This document shows, piece after piece, positions 60,600 to 64,000 of a DNA stretch of 64,000 nt (positions within the stretch are counted from its first letter, which is position 1; each line of letters starts with the position of its first letter). The notes under the pieces were generated by a model. It had not been told where the DNA came from and ran no database searches. It saw nothing but the letters and a program-made list of their open reading frames with translations. The translations under genes and the position numbers were made by a program. The stretch is from NCBI GenBank assembly GCA_030145305.1, contig JAQYVX010000001.1:62001-126000 (forward strand). Direction: 5' to 3'. This DNA comes from Halarcobacter sp. Its GTDB lineage: Bacteria > Campylobacterota > Campylobacteria > Campylobacterales > Arcobacteraceae.

Positions 60600-62702
60600 T
60601 TATACCTTTACCCCTTTTATAGAATTAAGCAGTAAGCCAATTGTAGTTCCATTGTGTAGCATAGCTGTTACTACAGGAGAAAATAATCCAAATGTTGCAC
60701 CTGCTAAAATAGCTGAATTGATTCCAACGGTTGCATTAAAGTTGTTGTTAATTAACTTCATTGTTTTATTTGCTAACTCTTTTGCTTCAACAACAGCAAA
60801 AATATCATCTTTTAATAAACTAACATCAGCAGTAGCTTTTGCAATATCAGCTCCTCTACTCATAGATATTCCAACATGTGCAGAAATCAAGGCAGGAGCA
60901 TCATTAATACCATCTCCTACAAAAGCTACTTTTTTACCTTCATCCATAAGCTCTTTTACAATTTTTGCTTTTTGAGTTGGTAAAAGTTCAGCTCTAATTT
61001 CATCAATATCAAGCTCTTTTGCAATTTGTTCTGCTTTTTCTTTTGTATCACCTGTTAGCATTACAATATTTTTAACACCTAATTCTCTTAATCTTTTTAT
61101 TGATTCTTTAGAATTTTCTCTTAGGTTATCAGATAAAGCAATTGTTCCTAAAAGTTTTCCATCAAAACTTATATAAAGAAGAGTTTTCCCACTTTCTAAA
61201 CATTTTTCTATCTTTTTTTTGTGTTTTGAGAAGTCAATTTTTTCATCATCTTCTAAAAAATGTCTGCTTCCTATAATCACTAATTTATTATCAACTTCAG
61301 TTTTAACCCCATGAGCGACGATAAACTCAACTTCTTCATGATGCATATGAATAAAGCCTTTTTCTTTTGCCGCTTTTACAACAGCTTCTGCAACAGGATG
61401 AAAATAATGCTCTTCAGCAGAAGCGGTAAGATTTAATAAATCATCACTAGTCCACTCATCATCAAAGGATTCCACCGAAATAACTTCCAATTCACCTTGG
61501 GTTAGAGTTCCAGTTTTATCAAAAACAAAAGTATCAGCACTAGCTAAAGCTTCTATTGATTTTGCGCCTTTTATCATAATACCATTATGTCCAGCTTTAG
61601 AAATTGTTGCTTTAAAAGCAACAGGAGTTGCAAGTTTTAAAGCACAAGAATAATCAGCTTGCAAAATAGAAGCTGTTCTTTCAAAATCTCTTGTTAAAAT
61701 ATAAGATGTTCCAGCAAGCCCTAAAGTTACAGGCACAAGCTTATCTGCAAGTTTAGTAGCTTTTAATTGTACTGAGGACTTTTCATTTAAAGAGCTTTCA
61801 ATATAGTGTTTTATTCTTTGAGTAGCCGTATCAGCACCTACATATTCAGCCCAAATTCTTAATCTTCCATCTTCTATAATTGTTCCAGAAATAACTCTAT
61901 CACCTCTTATTTTCATAATTGGTTCAGCTTCTCCTGTCATAGAAACTTGATTTACACTTGCATTTCCATCAATAATATGTCCATCTACAGGAATTGTATT
62001 TCCAACCCCTACTACGACAATATCACCAATTTTTATATCTTTACTTTTTATAAGTATCTCAGTGGTTTTACCTTCAATTTCTCTTTCAACCCAAGCTTCT
62101 TCTACATTTGGTTTTGAAAGTTCTTTTAATAAATCATCACTTTTATGAACAGTTGTCTCTTCAATATACTCACCAAGTTCTAACATAGCACTTGTAGAAT
62201 TTGCAGCTAAATAATCTTTTCTATAAATAGAAATTCCCACTGCTGCACTTTCTAAAACTCTAGAAGTCAAACCCTCTTTAAAAAGCTCTTTAACACCATC
62301 TAATAAAATAGGATGTGAAGCTCCTGCTGTTACTGAGAATTTTAAGAAATCATTTGGCATAAATCTTTCTGCAATCAAAGCTGAACTTGCAATTGCTGTT
62401 CGTCGAAAGCTTGGATTTTCACTACTTACACAAGAAACACAAGCTGTTTCTTTACTCTTTGTTAATAAAACTTCAGGAGTCAAAGAAGATAATTTATTTT
62501 CGATTTTGGCACATACGGAAGAATCTTCAAAATTAAAAACAATACTGTTTGCTTTTTTATTTATTCTTACGCTAGTAACTCCTGCAAGACTTTCTAATTC
62601 TGTTTTTAAAAGATTTTCATCTAAAAAATTTTCTTTTAAAAAGGAAGATTTATATCTAGCTCTTTTTGTAGTACCATGTACTTTTTGAAACTGATTAACC
62701 AT
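60600..62702 (-). CDS. P1B-type metal ATPase with SCA motif (FezB-like candidate)
   Basis: This is a 700-residue metal-transporting P-type ATPase. The N-terminus holds an HMA-like ferredoxin fold (about 25-75) without the CxxC, followed by a separate CVSC (about 88-91). The core has TGEAEP, DKTGTLT (phosphorylated Asp about 396), HYFHPVAEAV (HP motif) and VAFVGDGINDAPAL. In the metal-binding membrane helix the usual CPC is replaced by YSCALKLATP (about 350). Non-CPC motifs define separate P1B groups. My recollection is that group P1B-6, to which the ferrosome ATPase FezB belongs, has such a motif. The small glycine-rich membrane proteins around it support an iron or other metal storage function. 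Confidence 0.85.
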   Translation of the reverse strand: MVNQFQKVHGTTKRARYKSSFLKENFLDENLLKTELESLAGVTSVRINKKANSIVFNFEDSSVCAKIENKLSSLTPEVLLTKSKETACVSCVSSENPSFRRTAIASSALIAERFMPNDFLKFSVTAGASHPILLDGVKELFKEGLTSRVLESAAVGISIYRKDYLAANSTSAMLELGEYIEETTVHKSDDLLKELSKPNVEEAWVEREIEGKTTEILIKSKDIKIGDIVVVGVGNTIPVDGHIIDGNASVNQVSMTGEAEPIMKIRGDRVISGTIIEDGRLRIWAEYVGADTATQRIKHYIESSLNEKSSVQLKATKLADKLVPVTLGLAGTSYILTRDFERTASILQADYSCALKLATPVAFKATISKAGHNGIMIKGAKSIEALASADTFVFDKTGTLTQGELEVISVESFDDEWTSDDLLNLTASAEEHYFHPVAEAVVKAAKEKGFIHMHHEEVEFIVAHGVKTEVDNKLVIIGSRHFLEDDEKIDFSKHKKKIEKCLESGKTLLYISFDGKLLGTIALSDNLRENSKESIKRLRELGVKNIVMLTGDTKEKAEQIAKELDIDEIRAELLPTQKAKIVKELMDEGKKVAFVGDGINDAPALISAHVGISMSRGADIAKATADVSLLKDDIFAVVEAKELANKTMKLINNNFNATVGINSAILAGATFGLFSPVVTAMLHNGTTIGLLLNSIKGVKV

Positions 62703-62705
62703 TGT

Positions 62706-63062
62706 TTACTCCGCAGAAGCTTCCATTTGTGCTTTTGCATCTTCATATCGTTCTTTCATCTCTTCCATTCCAGCTTGGAAAAGTTCATTCCCTTTTGAGG
62801 CAGCTTTCATAATAGATTCTTGCGCACCTTTATTTGTTAAAAGAAAAGTAACAGCAGCACCTATTAAAGCACCTTTTACAAAGTCTGCATTACTAAAAGT
62901 ATTTTGTGTTTGAGAAGATACATTATTAGTCATTGGATTTTGGTTCATTGTTTGATTTATATATGGATTTTGATTTATTCCCATATCTTGCAGATGAGAA
63001 TTGTGTGCTCTTGTAGAATTAATATCTGTATTATATCTATTTTGATTGTTTCTATTATTCAT
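62706..63062 (-). CDS. YtxH-like small membrane protein, Asn-rich N-terminus
   Basis: This is a 118-residue protein. The first 60 residues are Asn/Gln-rich and disordered (NNRNNQNRYNTDIN). A glycine-containing hydrophobic segment follows (FVKGALIGAAVTFLLTNKGA), in the pattern of the YtxH family, then a charged helix (AGMEEMKERYEDAKAQMEAS). It lies three bases before the ATPase gene and overlaps the previous stop by one base. It could coat or shape a membrane compartment; the enzyme motifs are nil. Confidence 0.72.
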   Translation of the reverse strand: MNNRNNQNRYNTDINSTRAHNSHLQDMGINQNPYINQTMNQNPMTNNVSSQTQNTFSNADFVKGALIGAAVTFLLTNKGAQESIMKAASKGNELFQAGMEEMKERYEDAKAQMEASAE

Positions 63063-63424
63063 TATTTACCTTCTTCAATTTCTATATTATTATTTTCAAG
63101 AGCAAGCTCTTTTTCTTCTAATTTATCATTTATAACTTCAATTGCATAAATACCAGCCATTCCAACAGAAAGTGCTGTTAAGGCTTTAAAAAGTCCACCT
63201 TTTTGTCCAACATAGTTTGCAGTTGCAATTGCAGATCCTGTTGCAATTGCACCTTGAGAGGCAATTTTCACAGTATCTCTAGTAGCTTCTTTTGAAGTAA
63301 TTTTATTTTCTTTTACTTTTTTATAATTTATTGAACCTGAAACAATTGCCGAGGCAACTGCTCCACTTACGATATGTCCTAAAACATTTCTAGGTTCTCC
63401 TGTATTTATTAAGACTTCTTTCAT
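63062..63424 (-). CDS. MamC-like small membrane protein
   Basis: This is a 120-residue protein with two hydrophobic segments joined by a short helix. From about residue 16 the order is VSGAVASAIVSGSINYKKVK, ENKITSKEATRDTVKIASQG, AIATGSAIATANYVG and LSVGMAGIYAIEV, then a Glu-rich tail. This follows the magnetosome protein MamC, as I remember it, nearly position by position: membrane segment, KEKRIT-EA-DT-K loop, Ala/Gly-rich helix, then a segment ending in an acidic E-L region. MamC's loop binds iron minerals. The similarity supports an iron-storage or vesicle role but needs a profile search. Confidence 0.65.
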   Translation of the reverse strand: MKEVLINTGEPRNVLGHIVSGAVASAIVSGSINYKKVKENKITSKEATRDTVKIASQGAIATGSAIATANYVGQKGGLFKALTALSVGMAGIYAIEVINDKLEEKELALENNNIEIEEGK

Positions 63425-63753
63425 TCTTTTTCCTCTTCAATTTTTGTCTTCCTAGCTCTTTTAACTGGTGTTTTTTTTGTTTCTTTTACTATTTTTGTTT
63501 CAAGTTTTTTTTCTGCTTGTGTTTTCTCTTCTAAAGCAGCTTGTTCTTTTTTCTCTTTAATACATAAAGCTGTTGCATTTATTGTTTGTTTTACATCATC
63601 AACAGTCTCTTTTGATTTTTCAAGTGAATTATTTGCAAGATCTTTTGATTTATCAAAAAGTGAACATGCTTTCTTTTTAATTTTGTCTGATTTATTAAAT
63701 GCAACTATAGCTCCTGCTCCAACTGCTAATCCTAATATAAATGGTAATGCCAT
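63421..63753 (-). CDS. YtxH-like protein with basic C-terminus
   Basis: This is a 110-residue protein with an N-terminal glycine-zipper-like membrane segment (LPFILGLAVGAGAIVAF). A helical linker with two cysteines follows, then a long lysine/glutamate-rich tail ending with TPVKRARKTKIEEEKE. The build is that of a small anchored coat protein. It overlaps the MamC-like gene by four bases (ATGA). Confidence 0.7.
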   Translation of the reverse strand: MALPFILGLAVGAGAIVAFNKSDKIKKKACSLFDKSKDLANNSLEKSKETVDDVKQTINATALCIKEKKEQAALEEKTQAEKKLETKIVKETKKTPVKRARKTKIEEEKE

Positions 63754-63756
63754 GAT

Positions 63757-64000
63757 TTATTCCTTTTCTTTCTTATCTTTGTTGTCCATATAATTATTTA
63801 AAAATGCAATTGAAGCTCCACCAAAAGCAACTCCACTAATCATAGAAATATTTAGTTTTGAGAAAAGTTCAGTTAACTTACTTTGATCTAAATTTCCAGA
63901 CATAGCATCTTCAAATAAACTTTGATACTCACCCAATTTTTGCATAAGTTCTTCTTGATTAAAGCCCTTAGTATTTAAGTCTGAAGAACTCGTATAATGA
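63757..64000 (-). CDS. small membrane protein at right edge (start outside or at 63945)
   Basis: The frame is open from the edge to the stop at 63757, about 81 residues. An internal ATG at 63945 would give 62. The visible part has a helical N-terminus (SLFEDAMSGNLDQSKLTELF), one glycine-rich membrane segment (ISMISGVAFGGASIAFLNNY) and a charged tail. Only a weak GAAGAA precedes the internal ATG, so the gene may begin beyond the window. It belongs to the metal-ATPase operon by spacing (three bases). Confidence 0.6.
   Translation of the reverse strand, partial: HYTSSSDLNTKGFNQEELMQKLGEYQSLFEDAMSGNLDQSKLTELFSKLNISMISGVAFGGASIAFLNNYMDNKDKKEKE

Noticed and set aside
1-64000. CRISPR array, rRNA or tRNA genes, prophage or insertion sequences
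   Set aside because: Reading both strands showed no regularly spaced repeats, no conserved rRNA or tRNA stretches, and no transposase, integrase or phage structural genes.

Overview
The window reads as a chromosomal segment of a member of the Campylobacterota, most likely of the Arcobacter group. It is strongly AT-rich, promoters are mainly recognisable by their -10 box, and genes are densely packed with 1-4 base stop/start overlaps. The gene orders tatD-mltD-rlpA-(hisB)-kdsC-lptC-lptA-engB, rplI-hslV-hslU and ubiX-coaD-tmk-hisS-speA-cysE are, from memory, those of Campylobacter and Arcobacter chromosomes. I see no rRNA or tRNA gene, insertion sequence, prophage or CRISPR array. No gene-free stretch reaches 300 bases.

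Layout. 1-3902: a divergent flagellar and repair locus, with an incomplete recD2-type helicase, a hypothetical gene and fliW on the minus strand, and fliK and an FlhB C-terminal homologue on the plus strand. 3975-6978: mreD-like, mrdA (PBP2) and fliP. 6986-8247: a TSUP exporter, a cupin and a 33-residue membrane protein. 8316-13647: an efflux operon (TolC, HlyD, and an RND pump encoded as two half-length genes). 13652-27687: a large minus-strand block with a two-receptor sensor kinase, an N-acetylglutamate synthase-like GNAT, engB, lptA, lptC, kdsC, hisB, rlpA, mltD, tatD, hslU, hslV, rplI and a receptor/GGDEF protein. 27732-29433: YeiH-type exporter and a catalytically degenerate serine recombinase. 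29657-35835: ubiX, coaD, tmk, hisS, speA, cysE and a second TSUP exporter. 35858-37873: a decayed aconitase-A-like pseudoenzyme. 37976-47857: uvrA, DUF309, a CNNM/CBS protein behind a short leader ORF, a HerA-like ATPase coupled to a HugZ-like haem protein, pdxH, tapT, and two small unrecognised proteins. 48004-56996: an L,D-transpeptidase, a possible nuclease, a lipoprotein, an SDR, an OFA-type MFS carrier, sstT, and a quinone/nitro-compound reduction operon. 57068-60220: an RlmI-like methyltransferase, greB, a glutamate-synthase-like flavoprotein and a 33-residue protein behind a Fur-box-like palindrome.

The part most worth attention is 60376-64000. It is a tight minus-strand operon running in from beyond the right edge. 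It holds several small proteins with glycine-rich membrane segments (two YtxH-like, one resembling the magnetosome protein MamC), a P1B-type metal ATPase whose transmembrane metal motif is SCA rather than CPC, and a 73-residue membrane protein. This combination suggests a ferrosome-like iron-storage organelle or a related metal-storage compartment. That is an inference, and it needs family searches and the upstream sequence.

Other unusual points are the degenerate AcnA homologue lacking the Fe-S cysteines, the RND pump split exactly between its two homologous halves, a tatD gene with no canonical start codon, a ribosome-binding site buried in a hairpin before mltD, and several genes whose -10 box lies only 6-7 bases before the start codon, suggesting leaderless mRNAs.
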